Assembly (NCBI GenBank): GCA_946807835.1
Contig: OX327686.1
Span: 1,798,001 to 1,862,000 of the forward strand
Length of the DNA stretch: 64,000 nucleotides
From: Ailanthus altissimus
Taxonomy: Eukaryota; Streptophyta; Magnoliopsida; Sapindales; Simaroubaceae
Direction: 5' to 3'
A program made the position numbers and the translations under genes. Numbering within the stretch: position 1 is the stretch's first letter; each line of letters opens with the position of its first letter. Of this stretch, positions 11,275-23,125 are shown in pieces. The notes under the pieces were generated by a model. That model made no database searches. It saw only the letters and a program-made list of their open reading frames with translations, and was not told where the DNA came from.

Positions 11275-11591
11275 GGGTTATATCTCTTATATTTGATAAG
11301 GCCGTGCTTGAGCCCGCATTTTGCCCCATGTATGCCCAACTGTGTTCTGATCTTAATGTGAAGCTCTCTCCATTCCCCTCTGAAGAACCTGGTGGGAAAG
11401 AAATCACATTCAAGCGAGTCCTGTTGAGTAACTGCCAGGAGACATTTGAGGGTGCTGATAAACTGAGGGAAGAAGTGAGGCAGATGACTGAAAGGCTGGT
11501 CAAGCTCTGTACTCTTGGAAACATTCATTTAATTGGGGAGCCCCTGAAGCAGAAGATGGTGCCTGAAAAGATTGTCCATCACATTGTTCAT
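11275..11591 (+). pseudogene. eIF(iso)4G pseudogene exon, MIF4G domain
   Basis: This is the best preserved part of the pseudogene. It encodes [20 protein letters not shown], then [20 protein letters not shown], then KLVKLxTLGNIxLIGExLKQ-type sequence. These are hallmark MIF4G strings of plant eIF(iso)4G. Relative to the family, about a dozen charged residues are missing after RQMT near 11490. The exon ends at a good donor, CAT|GTGAGT, at 11592. Confidence 0.8.
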
Positions 11592-11669
11592 GTGAGTTTT
11601 GAGAATGGTTGTTTGAAAAGATGATTCAACTTTGTGACATACTAACTGTAACAGGATTCCTTATCATTT

Positions 11670-11921
11670 GTGCAACATGAGCTTTAGGACATAATAGGGC
11701 AACTTGTCCTGCAGAGGAAAATGTTGAAGCCATTTATCAGTTCTTCAACACTATTGGTAAGCAGCTTGATGGGAGCCCAAAATTGTGACGGTAAATGATA
11801 TGTATTTTAGTAGGTTGAAGGAATTGACTACAAATCCTCAACTTGCTCCCCGGCTGAGGTTCATGGTTCGTGATGTTCTTGATCTGCATACGAACAACTG
11901 GGTTCCCAGATGTGAAGAGAT
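11670..11921 (+). pseudogene. eIF(iso)4G pseudogene exon, end of MIF4G
   Basis: Codons for [24 protein letters not shown] and LKELTTNPQLAPRLRFMVRD are readable across at least one frame change near 11790. A conserved NNWVPR motif follows. Both exon borders are degraded, so the ends are approximate. Confidence 0.65.
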
Positions 11922-12018
11922 GGCTTGCTGATGCCTTTCCTCTTTTTCAATAACTAGTACTGCCAATTTTGATCTGTTTTTTATATTTACTTACATCCTT
12001 CTACAGTTAATTTTGCAG

Positions 12019-12401
12019 GTGAAAGGAAAAACCATCACGGAAATCCATTCAGAGGCTGAAAGAAATCTTGGGTTGCATCCAGGTGGTACCGCAAGCATTA
12101 GAAATAATCATGGTATTGTTTCTGGGGCTTCGGGGCAACTGGTCCTGGTGGCATGCCCATCACACGACCAGGTGTATGGGGTATGATGCCTGGCATGCCA
12201 GGTACTGGAAAGATGCCAGGGATGCCTGGAATGGATAATGATAATTGGGAAATTACCCGGACGCAGTCAATATGCCTAGGGTTGATGGATCAGGAAAGCA
12301 GTCTGGAGGACGTATTCAGGCGCCAATGATAAGTGAACATTCGCCACTGAGCTCAAGGCTATTACCTCGGGTACTGGTGGCCTAATGAGTGGTAGGAGTG
12401 T
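12019..12401 (+). pseudogene. eIF(iso)4G pseudogene exon, linker before the gypsy insertion
   Basis: After a TTTTGCAG acceptor this encodes [19 protein letters not shown] and then a Gly/Met/Pro-rich linker (MPGMPG repeats). Several frame changes follow. The Ty3-gypsy element begins at 12402; the exon continues at 21465. Confidence 0.7.
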
Positions 12402-14495
12402 TGAAATGACCTGCTCATGTAATTTTTTATAAATTTTAGAATATGAATCTTACTGTTATCATATAAATAGTTTAAAATGGTCACTATATTAAAAATTTTA
12501 CTGAAATTTTAGTAAATTTTTTTTTATTTTATAAATATTTTTAACCTTGTAATTTGAAGAATAACAATTTTATAAATACAATACTATCAATCAAATTTTT
12601 AAATTTCTCGTATCTCATTCACAACTCACCTCATTAACATTTATAAAAATTAATACACATATAATTCATACATTAACATATCCTTAATATCTAAAATAGA
12701 GTTATCAAACTCATAGCATCAAAAGCTCAAAAAAATGTTATAAATATCATGATACAAATTTATAATCTACAAGATAAGCATGTTAAATTTTTATAGTCTT
12801 AAACAAAAAAGAATTCATATATCTTATATGGCTCACACAAAAAAACATAAAAGCTCCACCACGTGGCCCACCCTAACTAGTCATTGAGCTGAGGACGCCT
12901 ACTGTGTCTCCTGATATGAGAAAAAGTAAAGCGGGGGTGAGTTTTCAAAAAAGCTCAATGAGTGGAATAAATTTAAAAATAAAATGAGAGAAAAAAAAAT
13001 GATGATAATAATAAACCTTTAAACCATAAACATCAATTTAACATAAATAACTTAAAAGTATCATAAGAATCATCAAATCTCATTTTAATCATGCTACAAA
13101 TGAAAGTTCTACAAGATATGATGTAATATTATAAATAATTAAGTCTTTAAAACATTACACTAAACTGATACCCAGGGAGAAATCTCGTCGTACCCGGAAT
13201 ATACCTCGAGCAGAACATTGGACGTACTTATCTATATATCATCTCAAATCCTCGTCTTACGTATGCGCAGAGCAAACTGGCTACCAAAAAGTAAAGCGCC
13301 TATATACACGGCCCAAAGCCTATGTGTGTGTATAGACGGGCTCCAAAGGCCTGAATCTCATATCTCTAGCAAATTGGGGGAGGGTACCGCCTAGTGGTTT
13401 GAAAACTATTTCTATTTTAACAATTATAAACTCATTAAATCTCATCTCAAGCTTTACACTTAAACAAATAAATCATTTAAACATATTTCTATTAATATAA
13501 ACAATCTATAATATAAATGCGTTTTTCATAACGTAAAATAAATACTTAATTTAAATATGTCTAAGAATTTAAATTAATAAAATAAAATAAATAATTTAAC
13601 AAAAAATTAAATACTCATTATGTTTCATAGACTTTATAAATGATGCGTAATAAATGAAGTCTTTAATATGATAAATAAACTATATATATACATATATACT
13701 ATAAATTTCACTCACAAAAAGTTATGATGTTTATCGGAATGCATTGCCGGGATACGTCATGCTCGGGAACTCTCCTAAATGAGATAAAATGTACTATTAT
13801 TCATTAATAAGAAAATTAATACCTATATTGACGATTCTAAACAAAATTTATTATACAAAACGATAACATAACGAGTTAATGCACTTACCAACTCGTTGGA
13901 TCGATGCGAACTTTTTGGTATGGGCTCCAACTCGTTCCGTAAATTTTCGACGGGTCCTAAAATGAAGAAAATAATAATTTAAGCCACTAATTTAATGAAT
14001 TTTGAAATTACCCCCAAAATCAAGGGTTAGGTTTTTTCCTAAAACTTAAATCCCTCAATTTTATGAAATTATACACTCCAACATAAAATTAACAATAAAA
14101 ACTTCAAATTAGAATAATAATCATGCTCCCAAAAGATTGGATACTCTTCTCTCACACTAGCTTTCTCTCTCTAAAATCTTAATTGTCTAAATCCCTCTCT
14201 AATTAGGAAAATTCTAATGCTAAAATGTCTAAATCCATGTTAAAAATTATTACTCATAACCTAATCACTGTGAAACATTTATGAGTTAACAAAGGAATAG
14301 AAGAAATTAAAAAGAAAAGCCAAGAGAACTTACCTTTGTTTTCTCTCGGTAAGAACAATTAGGGAAGAAGAAAAAATTGTGTTTTTAATGCCCTTGGTGG
14401 CTAATATAAAAGGAAAATAAGTTTGGTGGGCTTTTGGGTGAGAAATGGGCTTAAGGCCACTTTTGTTTTTTTTTTTCTTTAAATGGCATATTACA
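12402..14495 (-). repeat. Gypsy LTR on the left (the element's 3' LTR)
   Basis: This LTR pairs with 19355-21464. The central part (about 13130-13990) is almost identical to its partner, but the outer part (12402 to about 12560) has many C-to-T and G-to-A differences. In that outer part this copy is the AT-richer one. Confidence 0.88.
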
Positions 14496-15575
14496 ATCCT
14501 TCTTTTTTAAAAAAAAAATTTCGTCCTCGAAATTTAACATACCTGAGGGAAAAAGATGTGGGTATTGTACTCGCATCAAGTCCTCGCGCTCCCAAGTAGC
14601 TTCTTCCTTTGCATGATTCTTCCACATAACCTTTACTAAGGACAAGATTTTAGAACGCAAGACTTGTTGCTTTCTTTTCAATATCTTCGTCGATTTCTCT
14701 TCATATGTCAAATCCGCCCTCAATTGAACGGGTTGTTGCCTTAACACATGGCTCGGGTCATACATGTACTTCCGAAGCATTGAGACATGAAACACATTAT
14801 GGATTCTTGATAGCTCCGGTGGTAAAGCTACGCGATAGGCAACTACACCAACTTGCTCTATGATCTCATACGGACCAATATACAGCGGGCTTAGCTTACC
14901 ACGCTTCCCAAAGTAAAGAATACCCTTCCAATGAGAGATTCCTAGAAATACTCGGTCTCCTACATTAAATTTCAGATCTTTCCTACGCTTGTCAGCATAA
15001 CTCTTTTGTCCATCTTGAGCTATTTTCATCTTCTCTCGAATAATCTTCATTTTATCATTAGTATCTTGCACCAATTCTGGACCCAATAGTCTTCTTTCAC
15101 CCACTTCGTCCCAACAAACTAGAGTTCTACATTTTCTACCATATAAAGCCTCGTATGGAGCCATCTCAATACTAGCTTGGTAACTATTATTATAGGCAAA
15201 CTCTATCAAAGGTAAGTAAGCATCCCAATTACCTTTGAACTCGATCACGCAAGCTCGTAGCATGTCTTCCATGGTTTGTATAGTACACTCTGATTGTCCA
15301 TCTGTCTGGGGATGAAAAGCGGTACTAAAATTCAACCTTGTGCCTAACACCTTCTGCAAACTGGGCCAGAATTTAGATGTAAAACGAGGATCTCGATCTG
15401 AAACTATGGATACAGGTGCTCCATGAAGACGTACTATCTCAGCTACATAAATATTAGTCAACCTAACAAGTGAATAAGTAGCTTTGATAGGTAAAAAGTG
15501 AGCAGACTTCGTGAGTCGATCAACAATCACCCATATACTGTCATAACCCATCTGAGTATGTGGAAGCCCTATCAC
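14451..15575 (-). pseudogene. Gypsy integrase core and chromodomain
   Basis: The open frame spans 374 codons. The DDE integrase core is readable with DRLTKSAHFLP, VSDRDPRFTSKFW and FHPQTDGQSE, followed by the GPY/F-type region (LSPLYIGPYEI) and a chromodomain-like end with EEATWEREDLM. Chromodomains target insertion to particular chromatin. It is separated by one stop codon from the upstream 15603-16208 frame. Its last codons extend into the LTR. Confidence 0.85.
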
Positions 15576-15602
15576 AAAATCTATAGTAATATGCTCTCAT
15601 TT

Positions 15603-16208
15603 CTACTCAGGAATAGGAAGAGGTTGGGAAAGTCCTGCGGGCCTCTGGTGCTCAGCCTTGATCTGTTGACAAACTAAGCACTGGGAAACAAACTCGGCAA
15701 TCTCTCTCTTCATACCCTGCCACCAATAATGATCCATTAATGTACGGTACATCTTCGTACTACTCGGATGCATGGCATAGACCGAACAATGAGCTTCTTC
15801 CATAATCTTCTTTTTCAAATCTTCTATATTGGATACACAAAGTCTACTACTCATGGCTAGGGTCCCATCATCTCTCACCGTAAAATCAGCTCGAAAACCC
15901 TTTTTCACATCATCAATCAACTTCACTAACTGAGGGTCATGAGTTTGCATATCACGAACTCTATCAATTATTGTAGGCCTAACCCGAAAATTGGCCATCA
16001 ATGCCCTAGAATCAAAAACTGTTAGCTCTACTCTTAAAGATCTCAACTCAATCAACAAGGGCATCCGTGTCACTCTCAAATAAGCAACAGAACTGTAGGA
16101 TTTCTTATTAAGTGCATCAGCTACCACATTCGCCTTGTCTGGATGATAGTCAATGGTACACTCATAGTCTTTGATCAACTCAATCCATCTCCTCTGTCTC
16201 AAGATCAA
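15603..16208 (-). pseudogene. Gypsy RNase H end and integrase zinc domain
   Basis: This frame covers the end of RNase H ([20 protein letters not shown]) and an H2C2 zinc region with [16 protein letters not shown]. It is frame-shifted relative to the reverse transcriptase frame at 16412-17935 and in frame, via a stop, with the integrase core. Confidence 0.85.
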
Positions 16209-16411
16209 GTCCTTCTGAGTAAGTAGGTACTTAAGACTCTTATGATCAGTAAAAATTTGACAAGTTACTCCGTATAAGTAATGCCTCTAAGTCTTAAGTG
16301 CAAATATCATCGCTGCAAGCTCCAAATTGTGTATTGGGTAGTTTAGGTCATGCTTCTTAAGTTGCCTGGAAGCATAAGCCACTACCTTACCATGTTGCAT
16401 TAACACACAAC

Positions 16412-17935
16412 CTAATCCTTGTCTAGAAGCATCACTATTACTACAAACCCCTCATTACCAGATGGAAGAGTAAATACTGGTGCTGAAGTTAATCGGGCCT
16501 TGAGTTCTTGAAAGCTCCTTTTATAGTCTTCATTCCATTCAAACTTAACATCCTTTTGGGTCAACTGTGTCAATGGGCTAGATATCTTGGAGAACCCTTC
16601 TACAAACCTACGATAATAACCGGCCAAGCCAAGAAAACTCCTAATCTCGACTACACTAGTAGGTCTCTCCCATTTCATCACTGCTTCAATCTTTTGGGAA
16701 TCAACATAAATGCCCTCCGTTGATATCATATGGCCCAAAAATACGACTCTGGCAAGCCAAAATTGACATTTGTTGAACTTGGCATAAAGCTGTTCATCCC
16801 TTAAGATCTGTAAGATAAGCATTAAATGTTCTCTATGCTCCTCCTCACTCCGAGAATATACCAAGATATCATCAATAAACACAATTATAAATCGATCAAG
16901 GTAGGGATGAAATACCCTATTCATCAAGTCCATAAAGGCTGCTGGGGCATTCGTCAACCCGAATGGCATCACTAAAAACTCATAGTGTCCATAACGGGTT
17001 CTGAAAGCAGTCTTAGGAATATCAGCTTTCTTAATCTTAAGCTGATGATAACCCGAGCGTAGATCTATTTTAGAGAAGACTCTAGCGCCTTCAAGTTGAT
17101 CAAATAAATCATCAATACTTGGAAGTGGGTACTTATTGCGTATTGTAACCTTGCTCAATTGTCGGTAGTCAATGCAGAGTCTGAATGTTTCATCCTTCTT
17201 CTTAACAAACAATACCAGGGCTCCCCATGGAGATACACTAGGTCTAACAAACCCCTTATCCATCAACTCTTGTAACTGAACTTTAAGTTCTTTCAATTCT
17301 ACTGGAGCCATTCTATATGGTGCTATTGAGATAGGTGCTGTCCCAGGGATCAAAACTATTGTGAACTCGATCTCCCTATCTGGTGGTAACCCTGGTAAAT
17401 CATTAGGAAAGACATCTGAGAATTCTTGCACCACTGGAATATCTTTCAACCTTACCTTTTCCACTCTAGTATCCACCACATGGGCTAAGTAGGCTGAGCA
17501 CCATTTTTTGAGTAATCGCCTAGCACTTATGGCAGATATAATACATGAAAGAAGAAGCATCTGTTCTCCATAAAATCTAATCTCTTGCCTCCCTGGCTTT
17601 TTGAACACCACTTGCTTCCTAAAACAATCAACAGAAGCATAATGATTGGCAAGCCAATCCATACCCAATATAGCGTCAAAGTCTCTAATGTCAATGAGTA
17701 TCAAGTTTGCCTCAAAATCATGCCCACCCACTCTAACTTTATAATTCTGAAACACACTCTCAGCAAGTAATGAATCTCCAATGAGTGTGACAACAACTAA
17801 GCCATACTCTAGGGGTTTCAGCTCCCTATTGGAATACACAGAAAAGGCACGAGAAACAAAAGATTGCATATATCCTGGGTCAATGAGAATATGGGCCTCG
17901 CGACCCAAAAATAGATAACGTACCCATGATGACAT
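16412..17935 (-). pseudogene. Gypsy protease and reverse transcriptase
   Basis: The protease region carries [11 protein letters not shown], where DPG is followed by a non-standard YM. The reverse transcriptase motifs are intact: [31 protein letters not shown], and FIDDILVYS, which contains the catalytic aspartates. RNase H begins at the C-terminal end. Frameshifts separate it from gag upstream and from the rest of pol downstream. Confidence 0.88.
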
Positions 17936-18125
17936 CTGGTGTAGCCTGTGCCTCCTGCTGTGTCAAGGAAAAAATTTGAGCCTGAGCGCAGTGTCGACCA
18001 GGTTAGCCCTTCTGGCCTGAAGCGAAAGTCTGAGTTCTACCAGTCGATGTAGAACCTCCTATCTGTACACTTCTCTGACCTTGAGTCTGACCGAAGTCTC
18101 TCTAGAAGTGTTGTGGCATAAACCT

Positions 18126-19250
18126 CTAAGTAGAGTTATCACCCTGAGCCAAAGTTAGGCAATATCTCTTAATGTGTCCAATCTGACCATAATGGTAACA
18201 AATGTTGCTCCCAACTAAGCACTGTCCCTGATGGTTCTTGCCACAGGTTCTACACTGTGTGTGTCTAGAGCTGGTTAAGCTGTCATCATGGTAGCCTCCG
18301 CTACCTCTACCACTAGATTCTTGGCTTCTGTTTCCTATGGGTTTCTGTACTGAAACTTGACTAAAACTCTGTCCATGTCCTCCTCTATACCCTAAACTCT
18401 GACTTCTTTGGAAGCCATACGAATTAGTTGTATAACTGCCTCCTCTCTTAGGCAGCCTACTGCTAGGGCTACTATCTGTCCACTCTTGATTACGTTTCTG
18501 TCTTACCGCTGAAATCCTATGTGACTCGTTGATACTCCGCTCTACCCTCATTGCAGCCTCCACTAGCTTCCCAAACTCACTGAAGCCAGAAACTGTCACA
18601 ACTGTACGAATCTCACAGCGTAAACCATCTTCAAACTTAGTGCATTTCTCTTTCTCTGTAGAAATTATCGCAGTAGTAAAATGTGAAATATCTAAAAACT
18701 TCCTCTCATACTGCTCAACAGATATAAAACCTTGAGTTAGACGAAGAAACTCCTTCCGTTTACCCTCTCGGTACACAATAAGAAAGAAGTGGTCATAGAA
18801 TTCCTTTCGAAATACTACCCAAATAATCTCTTCGGGAGTCTGATAGTGCTCCTGTACTGATCTCCACCAATAGAGTGCACCTCCCTCAAGCAAGAATGTG
18901 ACAAAGGATAATTTCTCCTCATTTGAGCACCTCATCACGTTAAATATGTGCTTCACCCTATCTAACCAGAACTCAGCCTCTGAAGGATCTCCCGAACCAT
19001 CAAAATTTTTTGCCCTAAGATTTTTCACTCGCTCAATGGTGTTAATGCTAGCACGTGTTTGAGCTTGATTTTGTACAACTGCAGTCACAAGCTGAGCAAG
19101 CATATCAATCGTGGGCAGGGTCACAGGAACTTGCTGAACAGGTGGACGTGCATTTGATTTTGCTGCACCTTCATTTATCGGCTCATTTCCCCCACGATGC
19201 CTAGGATGGGGGTTCAGCTCAGTAATGGGTCTAGTACAACGTGGTAGCAT
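18126..19250 (-). pseudogene. Gypsy gag
   Basis: An open frame of 374 codons encodes the nucleocapsid precursor. A retrotransposon-gag fold around FWLDRVKHIFNVMRC and ALYWWRSVQEHYQ is followed by a CRTCGKNHQGQC motif and a zinc knuckle that has lost a cysteine (CYHYGQIGHIKRYC). A frameshift separates it from the protease frame. The frame is unbroken, so gag alone could still be made. Confidence 0.85.
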
Positions 19251-19340
19251 GGTGGTGCCTAAAAAATATCAACCCAACTATGTTAACTACAATACTAAAA
19301 TTATTAAAAGACAAGAAAGTTTACAGAATCTATAACCTAC

Positions 19341-19352
19341 GCTCTGATACCA
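19341..19352 (-). other. Gypsy primer binding site
   Basis: On the minus strand this reads TGGTATCAGAGC, complementary to initiator tRNA-Met. It lies two bases inside the element's 5' LTR. Confidence 0.85.
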
Positions 19353-19354
19353 AC

Positions 19355-21464
19355 TGAAACGACCCGCCGTGTAGTTTTTTATAAACTTTAGAACGGATCT
19401 TGACTGTTATCCTATGGACAGTTCAAAACGCTCACTACACTAGGAATTCTATTAAAATTTTGACAAAGTTTCCCATGTTTTATGGACATTCCCAACCTTG
19501 TAATTTGAAGAATAACACTTCTATAAACACAATACTATCAACCAAACTTTCAAATTTCTCATATCTCATCCACAACTCACCTCATCATCATCCATAAAAA
19601 TTAATACACATATAATTCATACGTCAACATATCTTTAATATCTAAAATAGAGTTATCAAACTCATGGCATCAAAAGCTCAAAAAAAGGTTATAAATACCA
19701 TGATACAAATTTATAATCTACAAGATAAGCATGCTAAATTTCTATAGTCCCAAACAAAAAAGAATTCATATATCCTATATGGCTCACACAAAAAAACATA
19801 AAAGCTCCACCACGTGACCCACCCTAACTAGTCACTGAGTTAAGGACACCTACTGTCTCCTGAGATGAGAAAAAGTGAAGTGGGGGTGAGTTTTCACAAA
19901 ACTCAGTGAGTGAAATAAATTTTAAAATAAAATGAGAGAAAATAAAAATGATGATAATAACAATAATAATAATAAACCTTTAAACCATAAACATCAATTT
20001 AACATAAATAACTTAAAAGTATCATAAGAATCATCAAATCTCATTTTAATCATGCTACAAATGGAAGTTCTACAAGATATGATGTAATATTATAAATAAT
20101 TAAGTCTTTAAAACATTACACTAAACTGATACCCAGGGAGAAATCTCGTCGTACCCGGAATATACCTCGAGCAGAACATTGGACGTACTTATCTATATAT
20201 CATCTCAAATCCTCGTCTTACGTATGCGCAGAGCAAACTGGCTACCAAAAAGTAAAGCGCCTATATACACGGCCCAAAGCCTATGTGTGTGTATAGACGG
20301 GCTCCAAAGGCCTGAATCTCATATCTCTAGCAAATTGGGGGAGGGTACCGCCTAGTGGTTTGAAAACTATTTCTATTTTAACAATTATAAACTCATTAAA
20401 TCTCATCTCAAGCTTTACACTTAAACAAATAAATCATTTAAACATATTTCTATTAATATAAACAATCTATAATATAAATGCGTTTTTCATAACGTAAAAT
20501 AAATACTTAATTTAAATATGTCTAAGAATTTAAATTAATAAAATAAAATAAATAATTTAACAAAAAATTAAATACTCATTATGTTTCATAGACTTTATAA
20601 ATGATGCGTAATAAATGAAGTCTTTAATATGATAAATAAACTATATATATACATATATACTATAAATTTCACTCACAAAAAGTTATGATGTTTATTGGAA
20701 TGCATTGCCGGGATACGTCATGCTCGGGAACTCTCCTAAATGAGATAAAATGTACTATTATTCATTAATAAGAAAATTAATACCTATATTGACGATTCTA
20801 AACAAAATTTATTATACAAAACGATAACATAACGAGTTAATGCACTTACCAACTCGTTGGATCGATGCGAACTTTTTGGTATGGGGTCCAACTTGTTCCG
20901 TAAATTTTCGACGGGTCCTAAAATGAAGAAAATAATAATTTAACCACTAATTTAATGAATTTTGAAATTACCCCTAAAATTAAGGGTTAGGTTTTTTCTT
21001 AAAACTTAAATCTCTCAATTTCATGAAATTATACACTCCAACATAAAATTAATAATAAAAATTTTAAATTAAAATGATAATCATGCTCCTAAAAGATTGG
21101 ATACTTTTCTCTCGTACTAACTTTTTTTCTCTAAAACCTTAATTGTTTAAATCCCTCTCTAATTAAGAAAATCATAATACTAAAAGGTCTAAATTCATGT
21201 TAAAAATTATTACTCATAACTTAATCACTTAAAAATATTTATGAGTTAATAAAAGAAGAGAAGAAATTAAAAAGAAAGTTAAGAGAATTTACTTTTGTTT
21301 TCTCTCGGCAAGAATAATTAGAGAAGAAGAAAAAATTATGTTTTTAATGTTTTTGCTGGTTAATATAAAAAAAAATAAGTTTGGTGAATTTTAATAGGCT
21401 TTTGAATAAAAAAATGGTCTTAAGGCCACTTTTTTTTTTTTCTTTCTTTAAACGGCATATTACA
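19355..21464 (-). repeat. Gypsy LTR on the right (the element's 5' LTR)
   Basis: This is the partner of 12402-14495. Here the far end (about 20950-21464) is the AT-richer version, while 19355-19510 keeps the C/G bases lost in the left copy. Confidence 0.88.
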
Positions 21465-21957
21465 AGTGCTCTGTTGCAGAGTAGTGGTACGACTCCTCCT
21501 CGATCTTCCAACTACATTTCAGGCTCAAAACCTACATCCCACGTCCCAATAACTTCTAGACCAGTTCCTGCTTCCCTTTGCCTCCAGTTGTGGAGAAACC
21601 ACTGGCCCCAGCTGGCAGGTCAAATATGGATGAGCTTCATAAGAAAACAATATCGCTTCTGGAGGAATATTTCAGCATTCGACTTTTGGATGAAGCATTG
21701 GTGTGTGTTGAAGAATTAAAGTCGCCTGGATACCACCCCGAGGTTGACAAAGAAGTTATCTTCCTTGCACTTGAGAAGAGCCCGCCCTGTGTTGAACAAG
21801 TTAAAAAACTCCCGGAGCACCTGCTTGCTAAGAAAGTCCTTACATCTGGAGACATAGGAACTGGATGTTTGCTCTATGGTTCTTTGTTGGATGATGTTGG
21901 GATTGATCTACCAATTGCACCAAATAATTTTGGTGAGATTGTTGGGAAACTAATATT
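21465..21957 (+). pseudogene. eIF(iso)4G pseudogene, MA3 domain after the gypsy insertion
   Basis: The exon interrupted at 12401 resumes. From 21578 one open frame encodes [40 protein letters not shown] and [12 protein letters not shown], the MA3 domain of eIF(iso)4G. The domain is cut off after KLIL. The remaining C-terminal residues of the family are absent, and the sequence passes directly into the last exon of the ubiquitin-like gene. A frame change lies near 21570. Confidence 0.8.
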
Positions 21958-22007
21958 GACCAAATGATTTCTATCAATCTCCTGATGCAGATGGTAGCAA
22001 TAGGTGA
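21953..22007 (+). pseudogene. Ubiquitin-like protein last exon fragment at a duplication junction
   Basis: The sequence encodes [14 protein letters not shown] followed by AGG and TGA, the same tail as at 2423-2504. Only the end of the exon is present. It is fused to eIF(iso)4G sequence with the string AATATT shared between the two partners. Confidence 0.6.
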
Positions 22008-22844
22008 ATCTAAAAGCTCGGTTTGACAAAGCTGAGCTACAATATGCAAGTGTAGAATAGGCTGTTTATCAATTACATATGTATTCGCTGCTGCTCGTAC
22101 AGTTTTTTTTTTATGCTATTCATTGGGTCCCAATGTAAGATTACAGACTTGGTTCAGTTGTATAAACTGCTGTTATAATAGAACATAAAAGGAATCATAG
22201 TTCTTTAGTTATTGTCTCTCTGTAACTGATACTTGATTTGATTCTTTTCTGTTACAGAAACTTGTTTGTACAATCAAAAGTTTTTGCTAGTTTTGGAAAA
22301 TGTAATGCTGCTACCAAATGAAATTGGCATTAGCTTTTAAATATAGAATCAATCAACTATTGAACCTATTGAAAGGTTTTGATGATTGTGTGGATACAGA
22401 AGAATTTGTGTGGTATTTTAATTATACAATTGAAAAAGGTTGCAAAAATCAATTACATCATTCATGAATGGAATTTGTCTCTCTTTTCTTAACTTGGTCA
22501 TGAAACCATTAACCATTGATAAGGGTTTGATTAAAGAAATCAAAGAGAAAAGAAAAAAAAAAGAGGAGCCAAACGAACCCAACTCATTGATACCAACAGT
22601 ATAAATCTTTTATGGAAAAATCAGATTTTCATTGACTTAGAAAGAATTATACATACACTTTGACTTGTGGAAGACACGACTCAACTCAATTTGTACATCA
22701 ATTGCCTCAAATAAAATGATGTTTCAGCAAAATTACAAACTCTTTGGTTCATGATAGAACATATATGCATCAGAATCAAATTTGTGGAAGAATCAAATTT
22801 TGTACCCCAAATTACAAATGAACCCCCAGGCCAGCCAAGAATTT
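22008..22844. other. Spacer downstream of kinase 2
   Basis: This noncoding spacer is similar to 2505-3406. It should contain what was the 3' UTR of kinase 2. I see nothing else. Confidence 0.5.
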
Positions 22845-22950
22845 TCAGCAAAGAAAAGGATGTTCCAGCAACTGTTCAGCACTCCATCTCTGAAAAAAAT
22901 TCCTCATGAAGCATTTGCTCAAAAAATCTTTCCCATCTTCTGAAATATTA
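22845..22950 (-). pseudogene. Kinase 2, displaced C-terminal end
   Basis: Read on the minus strand, this continues the kinase exactly where copia B interrupts it: SNISEDGKDFLSKCF, then WSAEQLLEHPFLC and TGA. It is still an open frame with no damage, so the insertion alone separated it from the gene body. It matches the C-termini of kinases 1 and 3. Confidence 0.85.
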
Positions 22951-22955
22951 CTTGG

Positions 22956-23122
22956 TGAAAGTAGAATAATCCTTGCTCATTTCATTAGTATAATTGCATT
23001 TATATACATAAGTTATAATCGACATATTAGGCTATAATTAGGGAAGTTAATATACACCTAATATATATACATTATTCTAACAATATGCACTAAATGAGAA
23101 TAATTTGAAATATATTCTATCA
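22956..23122 (-). repeat. Copia B left LTR (its 3' LTR, 167 bp)
   Basis: On the plus strand it begins TGAAAGTAGAATAATCC and ends ATTCTATCA. It is 62 bp longer than the right LTR. Confidence 0.88.
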
Positions 23123-23125
23123 CAT

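Larger units (their letters stand above)
12402..21464 (-). mobile_element. Ty3-gypsy chromovirus-type LTR retrotransposon inserted in an eIF(iso)4G exon
   Basis: This is a complete 9063-bp element in minus orientation. LTRs of 2094 bp (12402-14495) and 2110 bp (19355-21464) enclose gag, protease, reverse transcriptase, RNase H, integrase and a C-terminal chromodomain, an order that defines Ty3-gypsy chromoviruses. The ends are TG...CA. The flanking AGTGT (12397-12401) and AGTGC (21465-21469) are the 5-bp target duplication with one mismatch. The long LTRs and the WEREDLMRVQYPHLF-type chromodomain suggest the Tekay/Del clade. Frameshifts in pol make it non-autonomous. Confidence 0.92.
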
